A stretch of 64,000 nucleotides of DNA from [Leptolyngbya] sp. PCC 7376 (GTDB taxonomy: Bacteria > Cyanobacteriota > Cyanobacteriia > Cyanobacteriales > MRBY01), in contig NC_019683.1 of the NCBI RefSeq assembly GCF_000316605.1, positions 2,216,036 through 2,280,035 of the forward strand, written 5' to 3'. The notes under the pieces were generated by a model. It saw nothing but the letters and a program-made list of their open reading frames with translations. It searched no databases and was not told where the DNA came from. Positions 52,180-61,305 of this stretch are shown here, in pieces. The first letter of the stretch is position 1. Each line of letters opens with the position of its first letter. Position numbers and translations under genes: made by a program.

Positions 52180-54123
52180 TTAGGAGTCGTATTTGATCAC
52201 TTCGAGATTGCTGAAATTCCGCTTTTTGTTGGTGGTAATTAGAGCCTGTTTAAGGCGGCAAAATTCTTGCATGTAATACAGGTAATCGTTGTGGCTGGGG
52301 TCAAGGCTTTCGTATTTTTCGCGGCAATATTCGTAGTGTTTTTTTGTGTTGACATATTCCATGGTGGCGATCGCCGCGCGGATTTGGAGAGGGACGCGGT
52401 GGATGTCGATCTCAGTTTTTTCGTTGAGATACATCAAGTTCCCAAGGGGCTGCATCTTTTCAGGATGATTTGTGAGGATATCGAGAATTCTGCCGAGAAG
52501 CTGATTATGAGCAAGATTTTGCTTGATTTCTTTGGGGATTTCAGAGATTTCTTGCCACAGCCAACGATTATGGGAAATGCCAAACATCAATTCGTTTTCG
52601 CTGAGCTGGGTTTCAATTTGACGACGAAAGGCTGTGCAATGCAGATATAGCCGCAGTAAATGTTCTTCTGCCTGGACCAATTGCATCGATGCAGTGGCAA
52701 CAGGAATATCTTCAACTGGGGTGGGTTCTTCGTATTCTGGTTCTGCGGGTTTTTGCTGCTGGGATCTGCGGAGGCGTTTAATTTGGTAGTAAAAATTTTC
52801 CTGGAGCTGCTGGTAATGTTGGCGATCGCCTTTGCTGATGGATTGCGCAAAATTGGAAATATAGTGGCTGCGGAGGGTTTGGTCTTTAATCTTTGCAAGG
52901 ATGCGAATGCCCTGACGACCAAGATTTTGTACTTGATCAGCTTCGCCTAAATCTTTGCCGAGCAACAATTGATTGAGTTGCCAATCGATCCACAGCGGTG
53001 CATCCCGTAATGCTTCTTTGTACTGAGTGACACCATTGGGCATTAAGAGAAATTCGTCGGCATCCTTCCCGCCGGGCAAATTCAAAACCCGTGCTTGCAT
53101 TTGCCCTGAATAGATCAGTGGTTCAATTTCCCTTAGGGCGCGTTGAGTTGCTTTTACACCCGCTTTATCGGCATCAAAATTGAGGACAACTTGTTTCGAA
53201 TCGGTATAGCGTAATAACTGTCTGACCTGACCTTGCGTAAAGGCTGTGCCCAAAGATGCAACGGCATTTGCAAAACCTGTGGTGTGTAACGCGATCGCAT
53301 CAAAGTAGCCTTCCACCACAATTGCTTGGTCAGCTTTAGCGATCGCCTGTTTTGCTTTATCGAGAGCAAAAAGGGTATTACTTTTATCGAAGAGGGGCGT
53401 TTCAGGAGAGTTGAGATATTTGGGTTCCTCGCCTGTGAGTGTGCGACTACCAAACCCAATGGCACGACCCTGACTGTCATAAATCGGAATCATCAGGCGA
53501 TCGCGAAACTGATCATAATGACCATTGCCTGACTGGCGCGGCTTAATTAATCCTGCCTGTTCGACCAATGCGATGGGATAACGTTTTTGTTCAACTAAAT
53601 ATCGATAAAGGGTTTCCCAACCGCCGGGCGCATAGCCAATCCCAAATTTCTGGATCGTTGCCTCAGATAACTTTCGTTCCTCGCGCACATATTGTAGTGC
53701 CATTTCCCCTTGGGGTTGCTTGAGGGCGTATTGATAAAAACTCGCGGCGATCGCCACAATTTCGTAGAGCTGTTCCTTGAGTGACAGTTGCCGTTGAATT
53801 TCTTGGCGCTGTTCTGGTTCAAGGGTCTTGAGAGGAATCTGATATCGTCTCGTCAGATCCAGTACGACCTCAGCAAAGGAGCTTTTATTAATCTCCATCA
53901 AAAACTTGATGGCATTGCCCCCAGCCCCACAACCAAAACAGTGATAAAACTGCTTCGACGGACTGACCGTAAAACTCGGCGTTTTCTCGTCATGAAACGG
54001 ACAAAGACCTAGCAAGTCCTTACCTCGTTTTTTCAGCACCACATAATCTGATACCACCTCACTGATATCGACTCGCTGCCTTACATCTTCAATTGTGTCG
54101 GGATGGATGGCAGGTATCGCCAT
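52180..54123 (-). CDS. dnaG: DNA primase DnaG
   Basis: 647 aa. N-terminal zinc-binding domain with CPFHDEKTPSFTVSPSKQ and HCFGCGAGGNAIKFLM, RNA polymerase core with YAPGGWETLYRYLV and the TOPRIM motifs AIVVEGYFDAIALHTTGFAN and VLNFDADKAGVKATQRALRE, then the C-terminal helicase-interaction region (from residue 470), which contains a Gln/Glu/Pro-rich linker. Makes RNA primers at the replication fork. Same strand as gyrB, but with 230 bp between. Confidence 0.96.
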   Translation of the reverse strand: MAIPAIHPDTIEDVRQRVDISEVVSDYVVLKKRGKDLLGLCPFHDEKTPSFTVSPSKQFYHCFGCGAGGNAIKFLMEINKSSFAEVVLDLTRRYQIPLKTLEPEQRQEIQRQLSLKEQLYEIVAIAASFYQYALKQPQGEMALQYVREERKLSEATIQKFGIGYAPGGWETLYRYLVEQKRYPIALVEQAGLIKPRQSGNGHYDQFRDRLMIPIYDSQGRAIGFGSRTLTGEEPKYLNSPETPLFDKSNTLFALDKAKQAIAKADQAIVVEGYFDAIALHTTGFANAVASLGTAFTQGQVRQLLRYTDSKQVVLNFDADKAGVKATQRALREIEPLIYSGQMQARVLNLPGGKDADEFLLMPNGVTQYKEALRDAPLWIDWQLNQLLLGKDLGEADQVQNLGRQGIRILAKIKDQTLRSHYISNFAQSISKGDRQHYQQLQENFYYQIKRLRRSQQQKPAEPEYEEPTPVEDIPVATASMQLVQAEEHLLRLYLHCTAFRRQIETQLSENELMFGISHNRWLWQEISEIPKEIKQNLAHNQLLGRILDILTNHPEKMQPLGNLMYLNEKTEIDIHRVPLQIRAAIATMEYVNTKKHYEYCREKYESLDPSHNDYLYYMQEFCRLKQALITTNKKRNFSNLEVIKYDS

Positions 54124-54233
54124 GGTGTTGATGCTGCGAATTGAACGTCTTTAAATTTTACTGACCTTCAAAGATTTTGGGAGAAATGAAGGGGGGGCGA
54201 TCGCCTCAAGTCGATTGAGTTAATTTAATAAGG

Positions 54234-54920
54234 TTAATAGGGGGCTTCAGCAGGCCCATCATAACCACATATCCCTAAGCGCGGTGAATTCACAAGGGAG
54301 ATCGGTTCACCATAATCTTCGTGGGGATGTCCCTTTGTATGACGATCACAGAGCATCCCCGTTGTTCCATCTTCGTACATACATTCTTGGCAGAAGTGAG
54401 TTGCGGGTTTTTCACATTGGATACATGAATACACGGGTGGATTATTTCTTGCCATCAGGAAAATTGGCTCTGAATTCAGCATTTTTCCTTGCCGGTGATT
54501 GACATGGCGAATTATTGTTTCGGAAGGCGTTCCCCAATCGTAAATATGTTCTAGTTGATCTAACTCCTCAAAAATCCAGCTGATTGTATGAGACATTGCT
54601 ATTTCTTGCTGTAAACTGTGGCGGTGGGAAAAAGCACTTAAATGTCCACAACATTCCAGCCAAATTGCTCGTAGATACAAGTCTAGGTCACGTAGGTTGC
54701 TATCGCCTCTCATTTCGAGATGAAGCCAAAAATTTTTATCGCCATAACTCTGAATCTGAAGATGGTAGATCGTTTGAGCTTTGCGTTGATTCGTTTCTAC
54801 TGTTGTGATCGCCGACTGCCTCATATGACAAGATTTAAGATGCCGTGAGATGCCGCCTTTAGAGAACTCTTTGCCACAAAATTGGCAAATACCTTTCGTT
54901 GTAGTGGACTTTTCCATCAT
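54234..54920 (-). CDS. pRiA4b ORF-3-like protein with two zinc fingers
   Basis: 228 aa. N-terminal zinc finger CQFCGKEFSKGGISRHLKSC, a middle domain of the plasmid pRiA4b ORF-3-like fold (YHLQIQSYGDKNFWLHLEMR, LDLYLRAIWLECCGHLSAF, FEELDQLEHIYDWGTPSETI) and a C-terminal Cys/His cluster (CIQCEKPATHFCQECMYEDG, MLCDRHTKGHPHEDYGEPIS). The family is widespread on plasmids, and the role is unknown; the fingers suggest nucleic-acid or protein binding. A second Met is at codon 2. Confidence 0.75.
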   Translation of the reverse strand: MMEKSTTTKGICQFCGKEFSKGGISRHLKSCHMRQSAITTVETNQRKAQTIYHLQIQSYGDKNFWLHLEMRGDSNLRDLDLYLRAIWLECCGHLSAFSHRHSLQQEIAMSHTISWIFEELDQLEHIYDWGTPSETIIRHVNHRQGKMLNSEPIFLMARNNPPVYSCIQCEKPATHFCQECMYEDGTTGMLCDRHTKGHPHEDYGEPISLVNSPRLGICGYDGPAEAPY

Positions 54921-54992
54921 TCTCTCTTTTCCTTGCCATAAATATTCGTTCTAGGGGTTTGCTCGCATACTACTAAGCTTCGAGGCGATCAC

Positions 54993-55577
54993 CTACCAAA
55001 TGGTTGAGAGGTCTAGCTCAAAGCCCACCAAAACATCTTCTCCACTGAGTGTTGCTGGCGAATTTAAAATTTCAACCTCTTGATTGGGTCGATAAACTTC
55101 AACCTGCTGAGTCTTTCGATTAATTAGCCAACCCAAGCATGTACCAGTATCAATATATTCGCGTAATTTGGCTTGGGTGACATCCAGTTTTTCGTTGACA
55201 GCAAGCAATTCCACAACAAAATCTAAACTCAATGGCGGAAATTTTTCGCGTTCATGCTGAGTCAAGGATTGCCATTTCTCTATCGGAATCCAAGCCGCAT
55301 CTGGGGAACGAACAGCTCTATTCGGTAAGGTAAATCCTGTCGAAGACCCAAAGGTTATGCCTGCTGATTTTGTCTTCTGAGCCCATATGTATAGTTGATA
55401 CGTCACGTCTGCATTGCGATTGCTTGTTTCTCCATCCGCCAGCGGCATGATAATAAGTTGATTGGTGGCACTACGCTCAAACTGCCAAACTTCGTTACAT
55501 TGGCAAAGTTGGAAAAATTGTTCATCACTTAAATCGCAGCTATCAAGATTAAGTTCAATGGGAAAGCTGATATTCAT
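54993..55577 (-). CDS. Uma2-family (DUF820) nuclease-like protein, second
   Basis: About 194 aa from ATG 55577 (MNISFPIELNLDSCDLSDEQ); the frame is open to 55649, but the family starts near this point. Core motifs: GSSTGFTLPNRAVRSPDAAW (catalytic Asp in SPDAAW), PPLSLDFVVELLAVNEKLDV (Glu of VVEL) and AKLREYIDTGTCLGWLINRK. In most relatives VVEL is followed by RS.SD; here it is LAVNE, a mild departure. Function unproven for the family. Confidence 0.82.
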   Translation of the reverse strand: MNISFPIELNLDSCDLSDEQFFQLCQCNEVWQFERSATNQLIIMPLADGETSNRNADVTYQLYIWAQKTKSAGITFGSSTGFTLPNRAVRSPDAAWIPIEKWQSLTQHEREKFPPLSLDFVVELLAVNEKLDVTQAKLREYIDTGTCLGWLINRKTQQVEVYRPNQEVEILNSPATLSGEDVLVGFELDLSTIW

Positions 55578-55746
55578 TGTGGCGATCGCCCATTGCTTGA
55601 TACGACTACTACCGATTATAAAAGCTTCACTTTCAACCGAAACTTTCAAATTAAAGAGCCATCCTGAATTATGTTTTTTACATCATTTCAGAATGGCTAT
55701 GGTTGCGTTTAAATTAAAAAATCAAAAAAGATAAAAAGGCTGTAAC

Positions 55747-56133
55747 TTATTTCATTGCTTTTTTAAGAAGTTCCTGTAAGCCTTCACCACCTTGGGATTG
55801 CACAAAAGACATAATCACTGGCGCAAATTTGCTCGCCATGGCAGGGTTGAGTTTTAGGGATTGAAAACCACTGGCTAAAGTCGCCATAGTGCCCAATTTC
55901 CCAGCATCGCCACCGAGGGAAGAAGCTAAGCCACCCAAGGCTCCAGCCATACCGCCACCAGTTTCTGGTGCTGCATCGATGAGTGATTCGATCTGGGGGA
56001 TTGCACCTGCTAATTGACCAAATTCACCATCGTCTAGTTTGTCCTTTGCCAGCTTGAATAAGAGACCAGAGCCGCCTTTTGCCTGTTCTTCAGATACGCC
56101 TAACTGGCTCGTTAACATCTGGATAAGTTCCAT
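55747..56133 (-). CDS. DUF2780 protein (VcgC/VcgE type)
   Basis: 128 aa. It begins MELIQMLTSQLGVSEEQAKG and has the conserved body GSGLLFKLAKDKLDDGEFGQ, IPQIESLIDAAP and KFAPVIMSFVQSQGGEGLQE. The middle is Gly/Ala-rich. Helical, soluble, family of unknown function in bacteria including cyanobacteria. Single gene by spacing. Confidence 0.75.
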   Translation of the reverse strand: MELIQMLTSQLGVSEEQAKGGSGLLFKLAKDKLDDGEFGQLAGAIPQIESLIDAAPETGGGMAGALGGLASSLGGDAGKLGTMATLASGFQSLKLNPAMASKFAPVIMSFVQSQGGEGLQELLKKAMK

Positions 56134-56352
56134 ATTTTGGGTTCTCCCGCGTGAATGTGATGTAATCCACTGTGCTTATATCGCAAAATATTCGGGGTCT
56201 GCTCGGGATTCGTACCAAAAATTAATAGGGGTGATAACAAACTGATCATGATATCTACAGCGGTTATCAATGGCAGAGGTTTGTTGCTCTCCAGGAAAAT
56301 TTTTGATTATCTAGGGAAGTCAGAAAGTTAGCTGAAGGGGAAGTCGATTGCC

Positions 56353-56841
56353 ATGGCGCAGGAAATTGAACGGAAATTCTTAGTGGTGGGCGATCGCTGG
56401 CGGGAGTTGGCAGAGGGTGTTTATTATCGGCAAGGCTATCTGCAACGGCAACCTGAAAGAACTGTGCGGGTGCGCTTAGCCGGAGAACAAGGCTATCTCA
56501 CCATTAAAGGTAAATCTACTGGGATTTCGCGGCTCGAATATGAATATCAAATCCCGCAAGCTGATGCTCTAGAAATGCTTGATATTTTGTGCGATTGCCC
56601 CCAAATCGAGAAAAAACGCTATTGTATTCCTTACGAAGGATTTATTTGGGAAGTCGATGAATTTTTTGGCGAAAATGAAGGCTTGATTTTGGCGGAAATC
56701 GAACTGCAATCCGAAGCGCAAACCTTCTTGAAACCGGATTGGATTGGTGCTGAAGTGACCCAGTTTTCACGGTATTTCAATGCAAAACTCGTGAGCTATC
56801 CCTATAGCCGATGGACAACCGCTGAACAGCAGCTAGACTAG
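56353..56841 (+). CDS. CYTH-domain protein (triphosphate tunnel metalloenzyme)
   Basis: 162 aa. The N-terminal signature EIERKFLVVGDRWRE gives the ExExK motif. Further conserved charged strands are RTVRVRLAGEQGYLTIKGK, SRLEYEYQIPQ, IWEVDEFFGENEGLILAEIE and VTQFSRYFNAKL. The short bacterial members hydrolyse inorganic tripolyphosphate or nucleoside triphosphates; adenylate cyclase activity is also known in the superfamily. It is followed by chlM after 62 bp. Confidence 0.88.
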   Translation: MAQEIERKFLVVGDRWRELAEGVYYRQGYLQRQPERTVRVRLAGEQGYLTIKGKSTGISRLEYEYQIPQADALEMLDILCDCPQIEKKRYCIPYEGFIWEVDEFFGENEGLILAEIELQSEAQTFLKPDWIGAEVTQFSRYFNAKLVSYPYSRWTTAEQQLD

Positions 56842-56903
56842 ACCCCAAAACTGCTACATTAGTTAGCTAATAACAAAAATTTTTACCCGCAATTAATTAA
56901 GCT

Positions 56904-57602
56904 ATGACTAGCACCGTCAAGAACGACAAGACCATCGTTAAAAATTACTTTAATGCGAAAGGATTTGACCGCTGGCGTCGGATTTATGGTGATGGTGAAG
57001 TTAATAAAGTACAGGCTGATATTCGGGTGGGTCACCAGCAGACAATTGATAAGGTGATTGGCTGGTTAAAAGCCGACCAAAATCTCCCAATGCGTAGTAT
57101 TTGTGATGCGGGTTGTGGTGTCGGTAGTCTCAGTATTCCACTTGCGAAGCTGGGTGCACGTTCGATTTATGCGAGCGACATATCCGAAAAAATGTCCGGT
57201 GAAGCTGCAGAACGAGCAAAGGTAGAGCTTGGTGAAAATGCTAATGTCACGTTCGAAGCGAAGGATCTTGAAAGTATCTCCGGCAAGTACAACACTGTTA
57301 TTTGTATTGATGTGTTGATTCACTATCCCACTGAGGACGCGGCAAAGATGATCGCGCACCTTGCTTCTCTCAGCGAAGACCGTCTCATTTTGAGCTTTGC
57401 GCCTAAGACGTTCTTCTTGACCATTCTCAAGAAAATTGGTGAGTTTTTCCCTGGCCCTAGCAAAACAACTCGTGCTTATCAACATAAAGAACTCGATATT
57501 CGCAATATTCTGATCGACAATGGCTTTGCGATTGAGCGTACTGAAATGACCAGCACTAGTTTCTATTATTCTCGTCTCATCGAAGCAGCTCGTCTCCGCT
57601 AA
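56904..57602 (+). CDS. chlM: Mg-protoporphyrin IX methyltransferase ChlM
   Basis: 232 aa. SAM-dependent methyltransferase that methylates the C13 propionate of Mg-protoporphyrin IX in chlorophyll synthesis. SAM motif I is ICDAGCGVGSLSIPLAKLGA; others are SDISEKMSGEAAERAK, ICIDVLIHYPTEDAAKMIAH and LILSFAPKTFFLTILKKIGE. Membrane-associated, works with Mg-chelatase. It is the second chlorophyll gene in the window, besides chlG, and the GUN4-caspase gene could sense the substrate of this enzyme. Confidence 0.95.
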   Translation: MTSTVKNDKTIVKNYFNAKGFDRWRRIYGDGEVNKVQADIRVGHQQTIDKVIGWLKADQNLPMRSICDAGCGVGSLSIPLAKLGARSIYASDISEKMSGEAAERAKVELGENANVTFEAKDLESISGKYNTVICIDVLIHYPTEDAAKMIAHLASLSEDRLILSFAPKTFFLTILKKIGEFFPGPSKTTRAYQHKELDIRNILIDNGFAIERTEMTSTSFYYSRLIEAARLR

Positions 57603-57686
57603 GCAAAACGTTGATTGCAGAAATTTTGAGTGGGGTGATTGTTGCGGCGATCGCCCCTCTATTTTTTGCAATCTCCAAGCTTTGAA

Positions 57687-58349
57687 TTAATAGGGTTTTT
57701 GACCGACCCAGTTTCCTTTCGGATCATAGTTGCAGACCCAAACTTCTTTCCCATCAGCCGTACGAGCCATCCCACAGCCAATTTTTCGAGAATCCCGCCA
57801 CACGACTTGAGTGTAATGTCCACAGACTTTACCCGGTGCACAGGTATTCGTTGCATAGTCATAATCGTGAACTTCGTTGCCCCATAGATCGACGACCGCA
57901 GCTGACGAAAGCATTTGGCCTGAAGCATAGGCAATATTTTCAACATAATCGCAGTCAGGGCGATGACCACGTAGATTATTGGCGCTGAGATGATCAGCCC
58001 ATTCCTGTGCATAGGCGGCAATGGTTTCGTCCCACTCTACAGTTTCCGTGATGCCATAGTTCGCTCGCCAGTCATTGTGAGCCTCTACCATTTGGGCGAT
58101 CGCCGTAGGAGATGTTAGGTCATAGACATTTTCGACAATGCCTTCGGCGAGTGCTTCCGCAAAAGTTTTAATGCGTGCAGATAAAACCCCTGCTTCTTCA
58201 GAGCCATCATCTTTGTACTGAACTTTGTATTGGTAACCTGTGGCGCTGTTGTAGCCATAACCTCTGAGTCCGGCTTCGCGCCAAGTGCCATCGTTATCAA
58301 CAAAAACGGGTTTGCCATCAAAAGGTAAGGGTTCTGTTCTGGTAGTCAT
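57687..58349 (-). CDS. CAP-domain protein without signal peptide
   Basis: 220 aa. The N-terminal 90 residues are unlike the Agenet part of the paralogue at 32283 except for short strands (GYQYKVQYKDDGSEEAGVLS). The C-terminal CAP domain is intact: MVEAHNDWRANYGITETVEW, CGHYTQVVWRDSRKIGCG and VWVCNYDPKGNWVGQKP. No hydrophobic leader, and a stop codon lies 13 codons upstream in frame, so the protein seems to stay in the cytoplasm or uses non-classical export. Function unknown. Confidence 0.82.
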   Translation of the reverse strand: MTTRTEPLPFDGKPVFVDNDGTWREAGLRGYGYNSATGYQYKVQYKDDGSEEAGVLSARIKTFAEALAEGIVENVYDLTSPTAIAQMVEAHNDWRANYGITETVEWDETIAAYAQEWADHLSANNLRGHRPDCDYVENIAYASGQMLSSAAVVDLWGNEVHDYDYATNTCAPGKVCGHYTQVVWRDSRKIGCGMARTADGKEVWVCNYDPKGNWVGQKPY

Positions 58350-58529
58350 CTGTCGTAGAGGCGATCGCCCTGATATAGAAAGTCAAAAATGCTCTGGAAT
58401 CATAGGACAGGTTTTTAGAGAGAATCTCCCTTTGTTTATGAAACTTGAGAGATGCTCCAACGTGGTTAATAAAAAACCTCCATCTCATAGATGAAGGCAA
58501 AGAAAAATCTTGAAGTTGAAAGTAAAAAA

Positions 58530-58823
58530 TTATTCGCTGTCACCCATGATTTTAGGGACACGGAAAAAGTCGTCTTCCCGCTCAGGCGCATTCTCTAAAA
58601 GACCTTCGCGATCGCCAAACGTTTTTTGAGTATCTTCTCGGAAAATATTGCTGACATCAATCGCCCGCGTTGTGGGAGCTACATCATCAGTATTAAGCTC
58701 ACTGAGCTGCTCGACATAATCCAAAATACCGTTGAGTTGTTCCGGTAAAACCGCCTCTTCTTCTGGAGTTAAATCCAGACGAGCAAGCTTGGCAACCTTA
58801 CGAACCTGTTCGAGATCAATCAT
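58530..58823 (-). CDS. gatC: Asp-tRNA(Asn)/Glu-tRNA(Gln) amidotransferase subunit C
   Basis: 97 aa. It starts MIDLEQVRKVAKLARLDLTP and contains LPEQLNGILDYVEQLSELNT, VAPTTRAIDVSNIFREDTQ and the end FFRVPKIMGDSE. GatC stabilises the GatAB complex that amidates misacylated tRNAs. GatA and GatB are not in the window. Transcribed after ycf3 on the same strand, 87 bp apart. Confidence 0.94.
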   Translation of the reverse strand: MIDLEQVRKVAKLARLDLTPEEEAVLPEQLNGILDYVEQLSELNTDDVAPTTRAIDVSNIFREDTQKTFGDREGLLENAPEREDDFFRVPKIMGDSE

Positions 58824-58910
58824 TTGTTAGTTATTAGTTATCAAAACGAAAATTATTGGTTTAAATCTCTCTATTAAAGAGAACTTACGGAGGTCTTAAA
58901 GACTTAATCC

Positions 58911-59432
58911 TTAGAAGAAGACATCCATTTCAGAACGCCCTGTGGTCTTGAGCCAGTTTTGAGCTTCGATATAGTTATTGGGTGCAATGCGAATTGCCTG
59001 TTTCCAATATTCAGCTGCCTTATCAAACAATGCTTCAGACTCATCTTCGTTGCCAGCTTGCTTTGCCTTCTCCCCTTGGTAGTGATAAACCACAGCAATA
59101 TTATTGAGAGCTTGGGGCATCTTTGGATTTAGATCGATTGCCTCATGATAAAGTCCTAAAGCCTTCTCGTGGTCGCCATTACTCGCGTAAATGAGACCCA
59201 TGTTGTAAAGGATATAGCTACGGTCGTTGCCATCTTCTTCGAGTTTGAGAGCTTCTTCGTAGTTTTCGAGAGCCTCAGAATATTCACCATCCGCTTGCGC
59301 TGACATGCCGTCTCTGTAATAAGCAAAAGCTTCTTTTGCTCTGTTGCTGGTGGGCAAGATTTTGAGAATAATATCTGCCATCACCGTAAAGCTTTTGTCG
59401 ATGAAGTTATCGTTACGTTGGGTTCTCGGCAT
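58911..59432 (-). CDS. ycf3: Photosystem I assembly protein Ycf3
   Basis: 173 aa, the usual length. Three TPRs: [40 protein letters not shown] and [20 protein letters not shown]. The N-terminus [20 protein letters not shown] and the C-terminal [15 protein letters not shown] are highly conserved among cyanobacteria and plastids. It chaperones PsaA/PsaB during photosystem I assembly. Divergent from holA. Confidence 0.96.
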   Translation of the reverse strand: MPRTQRNDNFIDKSFTVMADIILKILPTSNRAKEAFAYYRDGMSAQADGEYSEALENYEEALKLEEDGNDRSYILYNMGLIYASNGDHEKALGLYHEAIDLNPKMPQALNNIAVVYHYQGEKAKQAGNEDESEALFDKAAEYWKQAIRIAPNNYIEAQNWLKTTGRSEMDVFF

Positions 59433-59502
59433 AATGGTCTAGTCGCAGGGAATAATCGTTTGTTCACTTTACCTTGATTTGTTTTGATTTTAACGGATTG
59501 CT

Positions 59503-60483
59503 ATGGCTGTGTACTTTTTCTGGGGAGAAGATGATTTTGCGATCGTCCAAGCGGTAGAGCAGATTAAGCAGTCTGTCCTCGATCCAGCCTGGTTGTCGTT
59601 TAATTTTCAAACCTATGATGGCAGCAAGGAAGAGACTGTCGTTGAGGCGTTAAATGAATCGATGACACCACCATTTGGGATGGGGGGAAGGTTAGTATGG
59701 CTGACGGAGGCGACGTTTTGTAACAGTTGCTCTGAAAGCTTATTAAAGGAACTTCAGCGAACATTAAATGTGGTTCCGGAGCAGACCCACTTATTAATTA
59801 CGACGCGGAAAAAGCCAGACAAACGGATTAAATCCACAAAATTAGTCCAGGAGCGGGCAAAGGTTCGGGAGTTTTCGCCTATTCCACCTTGGCAAACAGA
59901 AGCGTTGGCTGATCGAGTGAGGGGAACGGCGCGAGAGATTGGGGTGACATTAGATCGACAGGCGCTAGAGCTTTTGGGGGAAGTGGTTGGCAATGATAGT
60001 CGTCGTCTCTGGAATGAACTAGAAAAGCTGAAAATTTATCAGAGCGATCGCCCACAACCATTAACGCGGCAAGAAATTCAGCGGTTGGTGGCAGCAACGA
60101 ATCAAAACAGTCTGCAACTCTGTGCAGCGATTCGCGAAGGAAAAAGTGGCGATGCGATTCAGTTGGTTGGGGAGCTATTGGCGCAAAATGAACCCGCGTT
60201 GAGGATTGTGGCGACGATGATCGGGCAATTCCGGATGTGGACAGTGATTAAGGTGATGATGGAAAACGGTGAGCGCGACGATAAGGCGATCGCCAAACTA
60301 GCAGATTTACGAAACCCAAAGCGTTTATACTTTCTCCGTAAAGAAATAGCACGGCTCCGGGGTTCGCAATTACTCAAAACTTTACCAATTTTGCTGGAGT
60401 TAGAAGCTGGCCTGAAACAAGGAGCGATCGCCCAAGAAATCTTACAAACGAAGGTACTCGAACTTTGCCAACTTTTTCGTTAA
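59503..60483 (+). CDS. holA: DNA polymerase III subunit delta
   Basis: 326 aa. Starts MAVYFFWGEDDFAIVQAVEQ and shows the delta-fold landmarks LLITTRKKPDKRIKSTKLVQ, SRRLWNELEKLKIYQSD and AIREGKSGDAIQLVGELLAQ, then the C-terminal NPKRLYFLRKEIARLRGSQL. It opens the beta clamp within the clamp loader. Complete. Confidence 0.9.
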   Translation: MAVYFFWGEDDFAIVQAVEQIKQSVLDPAWLSFNFQTYDGSKEETVVEALNESMTPPFGMGGRLVWLTEATFCNSCSESLLKELQRTLNVVPEQTHLLITTRKKPDKRIKSTKLVQERAKVREFSPIPPWQTEALADRVRGTAREIGVTLDRQALELLGEVVGNDSRRLWNELEKLKIYQSDRPQPLTRQEIQRLVAATNQNSLQLCAAIREGKSGDAIQLVGELLAQNEPALRIVATMIGQFRMWTVIKVMMENGERDDKAIAKLADLRNPKRLYFLRKEIARLRGSQLLKTLPILLELEAGLKQGAIAQEILQTKVLELCQLFR

Positions 60484-60644
60484 TCTAGTGATGCAAAAAT
60501 CTTGAGAATATGGAACTTCTGCATCCGAAATTCCTTCTTTAGGCATAAGTAGAGGCGATAGCCCTAGACGCGATACTCGTTAAAAATAGTTATATTTCTC
60601 CCTTTACCCCAAACTTTCTCATCCCCTACCCACACCAACCGATT

Positions 60645-61115
60645 ATGTCCTTATCTATCCGCCTTCGCTATTTCGCCCTTGGTAGTCTCGCGACTGTCAG
60701 TGCCATTGCCCTTGGTGTTGCGCCTCAGCTCGAAGCAAATCTTGTCCCATTTTCTTGGGAACAACAGGCGATCGCCCAAGAGTTTACCCAAGGTGAATTA
60801 AGAGACTATGCCGAAGCCTACCTCGCGATTTATGGTGGCAATAGAATGCAAGACTTGTTGATGGAGATCGAAGCTCTCACCGGCGAGAAAACCAGTTGGG
60901 AAGTACGCTGCGACAACGCCAACAGTATTCGTAAACTCGGGAACCGCGAAGCAATCAGCAAAGTTCAAAATTATTGCAACGAAGAACTTCCTGCCCTAAT
61001 CGACGAGATTATTACCCGTAGCACCTTTAATAGCATCAGCAACCAGCTTGAAAATGATGAAGCGTTGCGGAGCACGATTTTTGATTTGATGACCGAAATT
61101 TTAAATAATCGCTAA
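60645..61115 (+). CDS. Secreted DUF4168-like protein
   Basis: 156 aa with a signal peptide (LRYFALGSLATVSAIALGVA, likely cleaved near IAQEFT). The mature part is helical: FTQGELRDYAEAYLAIYGGN, then SWEVRCDNANSIRKLGNREA and FNSISNQLENDEALRSTIFD. Two Cys could form a disulfide. The pattern resembles cyanobacterial DUF4168 proteins; the assignment is tentative and the function unknown. Confidence 0.6.
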   Translation: MSLSIRLRYFALGSLATVSAIALGVAPQLEANLVPFSWEQQAIAQEFTQGELRDYAEAYLAIYGGNRMQDLLMEIEALTGEKTSWEVRCDNANSIRKLGNREAISKVQNYCNEELPALIDEIITRSTFNSISNQLENDEALRSTIFDLMTEILNNR

Positions 61116-61305
61116 TAGGGAATAGAGAGAGATTAAATCAATAATTTTTTGTGGGTATGTCGTCAGGCGATCGCCGCAACCTGTTGTGGATGGGTGAGTG
61201 ATGAAATTTACAATCATTCCTTTTTTTGCCACAGATTTTCTCACTAGACTATGAGTATCTTTATAAATTCAAAAGAGCGCAAACCCATTGCCTCTCATTA
61301 ATCCT

